A stretch of 64,000 nt of DNA from Campylorhamphus procurvoides (Eukaryota; Chordata; Aves; Passeriformes; Dendrocolaptidae), in assembly GCA_013396655.1 (NCBI GenBank), contig WBMV01006452.1, positions 574,271 to 638,270 on the forward strand, read 5' to 3'. Under the pieces are notes generated by a model that had not been told where the DNA came from, made no database searches, and saw only the letters and a list, made by a program, of their open reading frames with translations. Shown here piece by piece: positions 25,081-36,574 of this stretch; the stretch's first letter is position 1; every line of letters starts with the position of its first letter. A program made the position numbers and the translations under genes.

Positions 25081-25510
25081 TGTACAAGTTTAAACACACA
25101 GAGCATTACACTACGTGATGCTCACGCCACGCAGGCGTGTGGAAATAATGATATCATTATGACTACACCTTAACAGCTCAGCCTGGCTAATCACAGAACC
25201 CAGTTCTGGCTCGATTCAGTCTCAAATCACCTCGCTTTCTTCCCGAACAAAAGTGCTTGCTTGAAATTAGCTTTGCTTAGTGTAGCTACACTGTTTGTGT
25301 GTTGTACTCGGAGCAGGATTAGCTTTCCAAGGAGCCTTTCTGACTGTGTGGCTGCTGCTGTTCTCTAGGGGGCACGCTTTCAAATCTCAGCCCCAAAATG
25401 CCTACATTATACATAATGAAAGGGAGGCAAAAGCACAGCATTATCAGAGGGAAACTTAATTTGCCACTTATTCAATCAAATATCAACCAGATCTGATTAG
25501 GGGTGGCCAA
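25081..25510. promoter_or_regulatory. Candidate conserved non-coding element
   Basis: This block mixes short symmetric and homeodomain-type words with little low complexity. It contains a CACGCC/GGCGTG inverted repeat (25123-25139), the 16-bp perfect palindrome ATAATGATATCATTAT (25145-25160) and a CTCF-like core at 25362-25375. It also has several TAAT and GATTAG words to about 25500. The regulatory role is inferred from composition only. Confidence 0.25.
25362..25375 (+). promoter_or_regulatory. CTCF-like site
   Basis: TCTCTAGGGGGCAC fits 12 of 14 positions of the CTCF core CCASYAGRKGGCRS, including the whole YAG...GGC part. If bound, it could anchor a chromatin loop. Motif matching alone gives many false positives. 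Confidence 0.35.
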
Positions 25511-28500
25511 TTTTAGATGAACCAGGCAAAATACATTTACATAGGGGGGTCCAGTTTCAACATAATTTCAGTAAAAAGCAATTACAAAATTATAGTCAGA
25601 TGGAAAGCTGGTTCTTCTGGGTGTCTTGGCTAAGTGAGGTTGGAAGGGTAAAACTGTAACTTATTGTAGTGGATATTTAATAAGTGGTAAGCTGCAGCAC
25701 TCTCCACTTGAAAGTTAATTAAGGCCGCAGAATGACCATACTTGTACAGAAAATATGTTAATGGGTTGGCCAGGGAAACTGTCACAACAAAGACCAGCAG
25801 AAAAATAACAGCTTTATGCACCCAATTTGCTGATTGTAACATCTTTTAAAAAATGCTGTTGTGTTTTGGTGTGTTGTCACTATTCTGGGAGATAGTGTAG
25901 TAGCATTTAATGTAGGAACTGCTTAAAGTCATTATTAGAAACTAAGACAAATACTGAAATGCAGATAAAGGTTAAAATATTTGTTCATGTACCGGCACTA
26001 TAGAAATGTCAATAAATCGTGCATGTCAGTGAGACTTTCTCTTTATTTAGTTTTTTTCAGGCAGGGTGTGTGGCTATTAGAGAGTCCAATTCTGCTCTAA
26101 AAGCTTGAGCTAATCCTTTATATATAGTATTTCATTTATGAGTGTAATTGCTGTGTTATTTTTGTTGCTGTTGAATAAGTGAATGCTGTGGCACACAGAC
26201 TGTCAATTGACTGTTGTACTTTAAGTGGATTAAATCTTAATTTTCTTCTAAGAAGCCTCCTCATTCAGAGTATGACCAGTTCTGGTCGATTTTGCATGCT
26301 CAATCCCCATGAATTTTGAACTTCTTTAACAGCCCATGTGAGGATGGGGCGGGGAGCACTTTTCCCCCTTGTGTAGCCATCACTTTCAGTCTTCTGGTGA
26401 CCTCGCTGCTGTGGTGGTGGTGGACACCTTGCCCCAGTGTCAGAAGTAATGAGGGATATTCTTTTAAAACCTTGCTGCCATGGACTGTGGTAAAGACAGG
26501 GAGAAGCTTTGCAGCCTGGAGACAACCTAATAAAAATGGGGAAGAGTTGAGAGAAAATGAAAACTCCCCATCAAACTGCCAGGTTGGCAAATGATGGTAC
26601 CTGTAAGTACCATTAGGGGTGACTGAGAAACCTGTCCCATAGGAAGGGATCTTAAGGCAAAATGTAATTATGAAGGAGGAATTGAGTGGGAAAAGAGAAA
26701 AGGTGTGTTTGGAGAGTAGAAACGGTGGCACAACAGAAAGGGAAAAAGCAGTGCATGTTTGCAGCAGCTGAAGAAAAACCAGAAAAAGAAAGGAAGGGAA
26801 AAGTGGGAATATTTCCAGGTCATCATGTCAGTGCAAGTGAGTCAAATGAGGCCTGGCTGTTACGTTCCAGTAATCCAGGCTGGTGTCAGCTTTGCTCAGT
26901 TAATGAGTGATACTGCGTGAAATCAGGAGTTGGACTCGAGTCACAGCGTACACACTGCAGTGCCGTGGAGGAGATGAATGGCAATTACACGTGGTGAATT
27001 CCTGGCCAGCAAAGAGCAGTAGGAAAAATGTGGAAATCTTATTTGAAGTGGAAGAGCAATGCCTCTCTTAGAAGTTATGGTGGTTTGGACATCCCCGTGT
27101 GGTGACTGGGAGCTGCACTGTGTAGTGTCTCCCGCTGTTTTCCAACCCCTGGTTATCCATCTAGTGGGGGGCTTCTCTCAGCATTGTGGGAACCTCAAAA
27201 TAATGCTTCTTTCTCTTACTATACAGCAGTTTGATCCCTGAGACTCAGGTGTTTGACTTATCCCTGCAGCAAGATTGAAAGGAGTGAGACAGAGGTTGTG
27301 TCTCCCATCCTCCTGATCCTCTTCAGGATAAGTGTTCTGTTGGGTAAAGGTTCTGTTCCCCAAGCATTCCCTGACTTACACAACACTTCTAGATAGTGAA
27401 TAGGCATAAACACAGATGGGTGAAGAAAATTGAAAGCTCTTACAGTCTTTGAAGTTCCTCCATCACCCTTTGCAAGTTTATGTCATATTCTTTAACAAGG
27501 CTCAGTGTTCAGACAGTCGCTCTCTCTATGCCACATCAGGTAAAGATGCCACATTGTTCCTCCTGTGTGTGTGTCTCTTGTCTGAGTAAGAGGTCTTTAG
27601 GGAAGCTAATGTCTCTTAATCCATGTTACAAGACCAGTGTCCCACTTTTGCCTGAGATCTTGAGATGCCAGGGAAATCGAATAACGTTTGCAGCCATGCA
27701 TGAATGATTCACTTCTGATTTTTAAAGAAAGAGTTTCATTTTGCTATCTCATTCCAGAGCAAGAAAGCAAAAATAGGCCATTTTAAGGAAATGATGCATA
27801 ATTGTGGGCCTTAAACACCTCAGCACTGAGCCCATCACTGAGGGAGCTTTGAATATGCTCAGTACTTATTCAAGAGGTGTCCAAGTTGCTGTCAGATAAT
27901 GCTGGGATTCTTCCAGAAGTTTAGTGTTAAAGAAATACATAATGGGACTATTTTGTTAACCCAACTTCCACATATAACTACGGACTCAGTCGTTCCACCT
28001 TGTTTTATGCTGGAATATGTGAGGCCAGTGGGCCACACTGGAAAACTTTAAAGTTTATCCAGTCTTCCCACAGGATCATTTAAAAAAAATCCATTATCTT
28101 ATTTTCTAAGAATTTACACAGCAGGACAAGCTTCAGATTGTTCTGAAGGGCAGAATGCATCCTGAGGAACAGCTTGAATGAGAAATCCAAAACAATTTCT
28201 GCAGGGCTAATAATTTAGGCAACTGAATTTTGTTCTCCATAAATACACCAAACATCCTAGACAAGTGCTAATGCCTCTGTTGTCTTCTTTTTGCTGACTG
28301 CATCCTTCTTGGTCTTTGCAGAAAGACCTCTGAAGAGTGTGGCTGAGCAATGGAGAGATGCAGGGAACTTGGACAGCAGTGTTTTAGCAAAACTGTCCAC
28401 CAAAAGAGGAAAGCGTTTGGCTGTGCAACTCCCCTGCTCTTGTGCATTCTGTGCCTTCACCCCTGGTTGACAGTGGTTTAGATCAGCTTTTTTTGTTGTT

Positions 28501-29365
28501 TTCCCATGTGTTGAAACTTTCTCAGCACTGTTAAGTCACCCTATTTTGCCTACTTTTGTTCTGTCCCCCTCCCTCCTGTGTCAGCTCCAGAGCTGCAGCT
28601 TTATTCTGCCCCTAATCGCTTTCTGAGTTAGTTTGGGTGACCTTGCCTCTGTATTTTTGTGACTTCTGTCTTCTCTTTGTGTTTCTCTTCTCACCCTTTC
28701 TCTGCCTTGCCTACTTATGGCTGTAAGTCTCTTCCTTTCCATAGGATTTTTCCATACAGGATATAGCCTGAGGTACTGTTGTTTAGTATTCTAATAAATG
28801 TGTGCATAAGTATGAGAGTGTGTGTGTGTACAGTACCAAAAATATCCAAAAATCTTTCTAGGCATGTGAGAAGTCAGTCCTCTGATGAAAGTCCTGACAT
28901 TTGGAAAGTTTCCTCCTGCAGTCCAGTCCATTGTGTTGAGTCCTGGTTTTGACTGGAGAGCTCATGTTGGTTTCTCTGTGCCAAAGTAGTAAATGTGTTG
29001 TTTTAATTTTGGGGAAAGAAACGCCAAACCCCAACAAAACAAAAAAGACCCACCAACCTTAGTCCATAGGCATTTTTTTTTATTCTTTCAGTGTCACTTA
29101 TTTGTTTTCTTTTCATTTAGCTTGTTTGTTTAAAAATATCCTCACAAACGTTTGCTCTGATTCCATGCTGGCTCATGGAGTGCGACTCTCCAAGGCTTGG
29201 CTTTTATCATGTGTGGCTTCTCTGATTGTTTGAATTCTCCCTGCTCTAGTATTTAAATGCGTGAGCCTGGTCTTAAGATGATGGTCTCACTTTCAAATGG
29301 GAGTATCAAAAACACTTAGCAATGTGCTTGCAAGGCTTGCAGAGTGATTTTAAATCCTCTGATAG
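25511..29365. other. Non-coding DNA
   Basis: Open frames up to 143 codons (minus strand, 26300-26731) show no recognisable motif. A short GT microsatellite lies at 28817-28829, and an A/C-rich patch at about 29018-29060. TTTGCAG followed by an open stretch near 28313-28465 looks superficially like an exon start, but I cannot match it to any protein. Confidence 0.5.
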
Positions 29366-30030
29366 AAGCTATCTATTATAATTGCACCAAGTACTGTTAT
29401 TAATGTCTCCAGCCTCTCCATTCTGTTTTCGCTCAAACCATGCCCAAGAACAATTAGCTGTTTGTTTGACCCGCATTATAACATCAGCTCTCCATTATGA
29501 TAACAGTGGAGTGACTAAGAACAACACATAATCTTCAGATTTAATGGGGCAGAAGACTGCAAAGGGCCAAACCCGTCTTAATAAAATGCCCTGAAGTCAG
29601 CAACTTTATGCAGAGGTGGATCTGGCACAATGTGATTTCCAGAGCTGTATCTGGTGGTTACATGGAAATGTAGGACTCATATCAGTGACATGGCAGCAGA
29701 TTAGTCATAAACCGCTGTCGAGGATAGAAAATACTGTGGGGGAACTCAGCAGCTCAATCTCTGTTGTCTTTAAGGGAGCTGCAATTATTTTATCCCGTCT
29801 GTTGGTGTGCATGCAAATGAGAAACATTCCCTCTTCCTGAAATTCTTTGGTATGTGCACATGCTGTTCATCATTACAATTATCAGTGCAGGGGCTGTTGC
29901 TTTGATGAGGCTGAGGGAGCTGAGCAATAGAGGGGCACATCAGTGGATGGACACAATGCCGAGGACATCAGAGCACACAATTTTCTGAAGAGAACTGTCG
30001 GGGTGACACACTGTAAATGGAATTGCTTTA
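29366..30030. promoter_or_regulatory. Candidate conserved non-coding element
   Basis: A long, evenly complex block carries an overlapping SOX plus homeodomain word, AACAATTAG (29449-29457), several TAAT/ATTA cores and GATAA. It also has a perfect POU octamer, ATGCAAAT (29811-29818). Simple repeats and mobile-element traces are absent. This composition is typical of vertebrate developmental enhancers. No alignment was available, so conservation is unproven. Confidence 0.3.
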
Positions 30031-30879
30031 TGTAAACTGTGTTTGTAGGACATAACCTGCAAATACGTTACATTCTGAGAGCCTAAGACTTAAAATGTAT
30101 ATATTGGCCCAATAAATAGCATCACATTATCTATTTTATGCTTCTACTGAATGCAGAACACGTGCTGCTAAGAAACAAAAAGGACATGCATTTATTTTCA
30201 GGCACAGGACTTTGCAACCACTTGGGAAGAATATTCTTGATTGAGAACCAAAACATTCCATGATGCTTAACAAACCTGCAAATTGAAAAATCAACATCTG
30301 CCCTGTGTAGCAACATAGCAGGAGAAAGACCTGTAGCCTGAAAAATTCAAAATACTCCTCAAATTACTTTTCAGTGCATTTGTAAAATTACTACTCTTCG
30401 AATGAAGGCTCAAGCTGTTTTTCTGTGACAGTGTACGTTGTGTTGATAGACAGAATCTCAGGCTGCATTGCCCGTGGAAGCCCTGCTGGATAACGGGCTG
30501 GACAGTGCTTTGAACACGAAGCCACATCTCACTGAACGCTGCCACAGCCATGTGAGAAAGTAAATGATGTGCATCATTAAATCAGCGGGGCCAGCTAACG
30601 CCTCACTTGTCTAAACCCCCAAGTGCTGCAATCCCAGTCCCAGTTCCTATTGAACACTGGAGTTCCCCCCCAGCAGCAATGGAAGTGAGGAGAGCGCAGG
30701 GCACGTTCAGACAGAGGAAGGCACCACTCTAAAGGGAACGGAGAGAAACCTGTGATTATGCACTTACTGTAATTCTGGCTGCCTGCTCAACGGCTGCCTG
30801 GGAGTTTTATTTTATTTTTTGTGCTGTTTCCCTTATTTACATATCACAAGACATGTCTTCGTAAAGTTACTTCAATAAT
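30031..30879. other. Non-coding DNA
   Basis: No gene, RNA or repeat is recognised. Two overlapping minus-strand frames of 61 and 86 codons (30131-30551) have no recognisable features. Confidence 0.5.
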
Positions 30880-31265
30880 TTATTAGATTGATCTTTTCAG
30901 AAATCTGCTCAGGGTAGGCGTCATTAGGAAAAGTTATTTAAACTTATTTAAAGGTTTGTGGCTGAGTAGGGCATTTACCTGCCTCACTGCTGATATTCTA
31001 AAAATACCTCCATGTCCATACTATTATCCATTCTTCACGTCCAATTGCTCTGTTATGGTAATAGTCAGAAGCACACCATGTAGTAATTACTTACAGCTGA
31101 CTTAAGAAAAGAATATTCAACTCCCCCACTGTTCCACTAGAAGGTCTTTATGCACTATTAACTCATTCCTGTTTATTAATACTCTACTGGTAATTCTGGC
31201 TGCTGCTTTTTAGGTTTGTAATAGGAGGACTATTAAACAGCAATTATTGACCATATGGGTTAGTG
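30880..31265. promoter_or_regulatory. Candidate conserved non-coding element
   Basis: Homeodomain-type cores are dense: TAATTA at 31084-31089, TTAAT near 31176 and CAATTATT at 31241-31248. A CATATG E-box lies at 31252-31257. The block ends abruptly at a GT-rich and T-rich stretch. The functional reading is inference from motif density. Confidence 0.28.
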
Positions 31266-31870
31266 AATATTTGTGGTGGTTGTCGGGTGGTTGTTTTGTT
31301 GTGGGTTTTTATGTTTTTTTTTTTATCCTTTTAAGTTGTTTTTAAGGAGCCACATCACAATATAGTGGTGCAACTTTACATCTGCCTGGGATTAGCAGTT
31401 TGGCAGCATTCCCCACCTAGAAAATGCAAATTCCATATTTCAGAAATATCAGCTGAAGCTGTGAAAATACAGAGCAATTTAAAAAGCATGGAAACACTGT
31501 GCCAGACAAAGTGAAAATCTTTGTCTTTTTTTTTTTTCTTTTCCCCTGCAGTATATGGTTTGATCTCTTTTTGTGTGCGTGTATGTCTTTCTGTTTCTCT
31601 TTCTTTGACTTTTTTTTTCCTCAGCTTTTTAGGTCTTATCCTAGAATTTTGGAATGGTCAAGTGTAAATTTCAAACTAATCAAACTACTTCTAGAAAAGT
31701 GTGAATTATAGCACTTTTAAGAACTAGAAATCTGCCTTTCTCAGTAAGCTTGCCTAGGGAGAAGATTGAGGAGAGACAAAATTACAGCAATTATCTCTCA
31801 AATAGCTGGGTTGAAAAAAATGGTGTCTTCCCCCCTTTCCTGCCTTTTTTTTGCCTTTTTTTTTTTTTAC
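31266..31870. repeat. T-rich low-complexity cluster
   Basis: Several T runs lie close together: about 31314-31324 (11 T), 31526-31537 (12 T) and 31856-31868 (13 T). TTTTG and TTTTC stretches lie between them. The first part (31270-31320) is GT-rich. The plus-strand frame at 31499-31711 is only phenylalanine codons read through T runs. Confidence 0.7.
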
Positions 31871-32531
31871 ATTGTCTTAAAATCTAACTGCAGTTCCTGC
31901 CTTTGCCAGCAGCAGGATTGCAGCAATGATTCCTTGTCCCACTGCTCTGCACTGGGAAGGCCAAACCAACTCACAGTTTTAGCATCTTCTTTCATTCTGG
32001 TGTGAAAGTCAAAGACTTTAGTAGGGAAAAATTATGGAGCAGCAATGAGAAAGTGTAAGCAGAAGTGTGGGATGTGGTACGGGAGAGAAATTATTTGGTA
32101 GGTGAGGTGATTTTAATACAAAAGTACTGGGCTGAGAGTAAATATTTTGAAGAATGTATTCTCATTTCTAAATTCCCTTTGGGATTGTCTCCAACACTAT
32201 TGAAGAAAAGTCAAACTTTGAAAACCAATTACTTGTATTTGCCACTGACACAGCCTTTTTCTAGAATTTTCTTAATCCTTTAATACTATTCTTACACTTC
32301 CTTAGTTCTCCTACTTGGTGTGTTTGACTTGGATTACGAGTCTTAGCTCTGCCAGTTTGTTCCCCTGAGCTGGTGACCAGTAACAACTCCATTTGGACAT
32401 AATCGTGGGCACAGTTGTTCCTGATTGTTGCACCATTAAAAAATCTCTGCAATACTAAAATAACTAATGTAAAAAACAATTAATTTGGGATTTGAAATCT
32501 AGTACTTTATTGTGAACGAAACACTCTCACT
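31871..32531. other. Non-coding DNA
   Basis: Only short unrecognised frames are present. No repeat or RNA gene is seen. Confidence 0.5.
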
Positions 32532-32636
32532 GTTGTCTTTTTTTCCTCTTCCTTTTTTCCTTTTCTCCTTTTTGTTTGTGTTGTTTTGATGTTAGGTTTT
32601 TGTTTGTTTCTTTTTGTTTGTTTTTGGTTTTGCATT
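32532..32636. repeat. T-rich tract with TTTG repeats
   Basis: About 100 bases are nearly pure pyrimidine in the first half (TTTTTTTCCTCTTCC type). The second half turns into TTTG-type repeats (GTTTGTTTC, TTTGTTTG). Strand asymmetry is strong. No mobile element is identified next to it. Confidence 0.75.
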
Positions 32637-35600
32637 TAAGTTAAAATGTTCTTGCACTAAAACCAAATCCTTGCATGATGTGCCACACCAAAAGCAGCCC
32701 CTCTTCCTATAATTATTGCTTGGAAGGTGTATATTTTTTTCACAAAAGCTGGGTCACTTCAGGTCCTGAATGTTGCAGAGAAATTTTTTTCCCAGATGGC
32801 AAAGCTAAGAGGGGAAGAACTGAAGGGATGTACCCTTGTTAGAGAAACAGGACTGGGGGAAGGTGGGAGGTCCTTGCTCATGGACTTTACCTCTGCCTTG
32901 CCTGAAATAGCTGCACAGCACTGGTAGGAATCTATTGAGTGACATTAGACAAGGGACTGAAGGTATAAAAAGGTGACATTGATTTTATTGCTTAGAAATA
33001 TGGGCTAGTTAATTTTCCTGATGTGCCTGGCATCTCTGCCATGATGCTGGGTTTTTTTCCCCATGTATAATCTGTTGTTTAGGAATGTTGTTTAAGGTAA
33101 AGGTGTCATTTCGAGTTTGGACTGAATGCTCAAGTGGGAACCCTGAGCGAGGTGGCCTGTGCTGCAGGGCAGGGCTGCAGTGAGAGCTGAACATCAGAGA
33201 CTGGGCAGCAAGGGCCGTGCCTCTGCAGCCTGGAAAGAGAGCTGGGTTTGCATCACCTGAGTGCCTTGGGTCTCTCATCTTTGATTTAAACCTCGCTTGA
33301 AACAGTTACATTCTAGCAGGCAAACGTTCCGAAACTTTATTCTTACAATATAAAATAAGAGGTTAAAACTGACTGTGCTGCTGGTGTGTGGCTTAGTCAA
33401 GCTTGTAAATTAGTAGAACAAGATATTCTTTGAGAAACTGGAGTGTAGGAGCAACCCTGGAATGTGCTTTAAGAAAAATGTTGGGTGAGTGATTCAGCTC
33501 CTCTTGCTGTTGCAGGGGAGAGATTAGAGGTGCACCACTTTGTCAGTTCACCTCCTTAACTCATAATATATTATTTATTAAAAGGATTTGGTTGCCTAAG
33601 CCTGTCTTCTTTTTTTCTCTTAAGATACCACTAACTATTTGATCTTGAGGGCTTATGTTTTGTTATGATTATTATTATGTACAGGTGTGTGGAGAGGGAA
33701 GGATTTAGAGCAACAGCAATACCCTTAAAAAAGCTTTTTAACACATGGACTGTCAGTGTTTTCATCTTGTTCTGGCACTTCTTGCACCTCATGCTGATGA
33801 TGTGACTGTGGTTGGTTCCAATACATCTGGGGTGCTCTGTAGTCTCAATTTCAGGGGGTTTCTGACTCTTACAATTTGCTTCTCCCTTTTCTGGTGTAAC
33901 CAAGCCTAAACTGTCAGTGTGAGATGTAAACTGCTGGGCCTGGGTGGGAATGGTTTCGTCTAACCTGAAACCCAGTGTAAGGCAGGTTTGTTGTGCCTCT
34001 CCTGCCTGTGTGTCACACGTGCATACACACCTCTGGGACCCAGCTTTTATCTTAGGGGCATGTCCAAATAGGATGTTACAGGAAAATGGGAGCTCCAGTG
34101 ACATCTGGCAGAGGAACAAAGCCACTATAAGATAAGTTGGTCTTCTCCAGCAGTTAATCAAAAAGAAGACCTTTTTTATATTTAAAAAAATGGGTAAAAT
34201 TTGTGACAAGACCTGGTTTGTGGTTTTGTTTTTTTTTTAAGCAAACCCAACCACCCCAACCTAATTAAACTAATGAAAATATTAACATTTGACCTTATGC
34301 AGCCTAGCCAAAGTCTTTTCACAGAGAGTGGGTGCATTCTTGGCATAGCTGGTGTTACATGGTAGAGTCTTCCGTTTGTCAAATGTTTAGAAGAAGCCTT
34401 GCATTAAAAAGGAGGGGAAGTCTTGCAGAAGTGGCTTCTATGGGCTAAAATAAAAAAGTGAACTAGGGAGGCATAAACTTGCTGTGTGGGTGGCAAACTG
34501 AGAGCAAAACTGTCATGACTTTGTTCAGTTCCTGAAAAGGTGATCTGAGAATGTTTGATTAAAAGAACTGGGCTGTCTCATCACCCAAGCTGGACAGAAA
34601 AAGCAATAAAGAATGTTAAATGAAGGTGTAGCAGTATGACATATCCCTGCTTTTTCTGACTTTTTGCCATTCTCTCACCAGAGAACAGAAGAAGGAGCAG
34701 ATGATGGCACCAAATACTGCCCTGGAGCTGTGCCTGGTGCAAAGAGCATCTCCGTGGGGAGCAGCAGAGCATGTTCCTGCAAACTGTAAGTGCCTGCTCT
34801 GGTACATTCCTTTACAAAGAAACCCCACAATGACTACAGATAACCCCCCTCTGTCTGTCTGAACTGGAATTTTTGGGGTAATCCCTTCCTAAACGTTGTT
34901 TTGATATCAGGGAGAAATACCTGCTTTGTAACTTGCTCTGGTCATTCAACATCTACCCTCCCTTCCCTGTCTGCCATTCCACCCTTTTGTCCTTCCTCAC
35001 ACTGACTGAAACATTTTGGGTTCGCTTTTTGTAAGTTCTGATAAATCTTTTGTAATAGATTTTCAGGTTTTGCAGCTTAACGATATCAAATCCTTCCTGA
35101 GATTTATTGTCAGCTTTGCTTGACCTGGGGATCAGAACTTAGAACATTTGATGGAATTTGTTGCAGAATCAGGGAATGTTGTGAAAGTTGCTATTTTTGG
35201 TTTCTGTTTTGCTGTATCTAGAGACTACAGATTTAAAAAAAAAAATGAAATGATAAATAATGTTTTCCTGGGTGTTCAAAACATGATGAGTGTGTGTGTT
35301 TCATGAACTTTGGCTTTTGGACAAGCTGATTTGTACTGTTCCTGATGGAGTGGTGCAAAGACATCCAAGGTTTTTTAGCTTTTAGAAGTTTAGAATTCCT
35401 CAAAAAAATCCCCCCACCTCCTAGTTAAGGTGTAGACTGACACAGTGGGAATTGAAGCTCTTGGTAATAAGTTGGATTATCACAGTTGCCTCTCAGCAGA
35501 CCTTGTTGAGGGGTTCTCAGACCCTTCCAGCCACGCTGGAGACACTGCTCCATCCAGCTAAATGTGGCTGCCATTGCACTGTTGGAGCTGGTGTGCACTG

Positions 35601-36550
35601 AATATTTGTAGGACATGGGCCAGCTCCTTCCTGTGCAATACAGAGTGGATTTGTTGTCTTCCTTCTGTGAGGTACTTGGGCTGTCCCACCACTCCAGCCA
35701 AGTGGCAGAGGCAGCCCCGTGGCAGTGGCTGGGAGAGGAGCAGACTGGCAAATGGCATTTCATCCAAATAGGGCCCAAAAGAAATTAAGTTTAGCAAAGA
35801 AAACAAGTTTCATCAGTTAAGGCAATAAAGCACAGTCCCAGAGCAAGTCAATAATGCTCAATTGACAGCCAGTCAATATTTGTAGTGGATTAACTTTTCA
35901 GGGAATGTGGAGATTTCGGTGGGTTTTATGTAAACACTGTAAATAGGTTGGGACACTAAAGTACGGTTACAAATACCGCGTGTCAGATTAGATTAGAATC
36001 ACTTCCAGGGAGCGGGATTTCTCCTACCACGAAAGAGACATTTATATCTTCTGAAATGAACACAGATATAAATTTTTTGTTTGTCAAATATATTCCGAAA
36101 TGCAGCTGGGCAGATCTCATGGCAGTGCTGCTCAGAACACTCCAAAGGACAACTTCAGTCTGAGGCCAGTCTGTGCTGCTCCCAGGCTGTAATTCAGGGG
36201 CCATTGTGGCTACAACTCGAGTAGCATGAATGCTGTAGAAATTAATTTAAATTTAGAGCTTAGTGTAATGGGCTGAGCTATAAAGAAATATTCAGCATTT
36301 ATCAAATATGCACAGAGAGGGATGAAATGTGACCAAAATGTGCTGGTTTCTGACATCTGTAGCACAAGACTCTGTCCATTGCTTTACAAGTCTTGCAGTG
36401 CCATGCCTGGCACCCACTCCTAACCAATAAAATATCTATTTACTGTTTGCCAAACGAGAAAAACGAACAAACATTTCAAGAACAAATTAGTTACTTACAG
36501 TGCCTTTATTTTCTTTTTTTTTTCCAAGATGTTGCCCCAGGTTTCCTGCC
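32637..36550. other. Non-coding DNA
   Basis: The longest frame is 192 codons on the minus strand at 33631-34209. It begins at TTG and shows no recognisable domain. Smaller frames near 35425-35806 overlap on both strands in a moderately GC-rich patch. I recognise no repeat family. Confidence 0.5.
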
Positions 36551-36556
36551 TCGCCC

Positions 36557-36571
36557 CCTTATTATATAAGG
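36557..36571. promoter_or_regulatory. Palindromic TATA-like site
   Basis: CCTTAT-TAT-ATAAGG is a perfect 6-bp inverted repeat around three bases and contains TATATAAG (36563-36570), a good TATA-box word. A C-rich GCCCCCT stretch lies just upstream. There is no recognisable transcript downstream. The spacing does not fit a CArG box (CC, six A/T, GG). It could be a cryptic promoter or chance. Confidence 0.2.
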
Positions 36572-36574
36572 AGC

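Noticed and set aside
28310..28470. Exon-like stretch after TTTGCAG
   Set aside because: Frames around it give no recognisable protein and no matching donor site could be justified.
33631..34209. 192-codon minus-strand open frame
   Set aside because: It begins at TTG, has low-complexity isoleucine runs near the C-terminus and no known motif.
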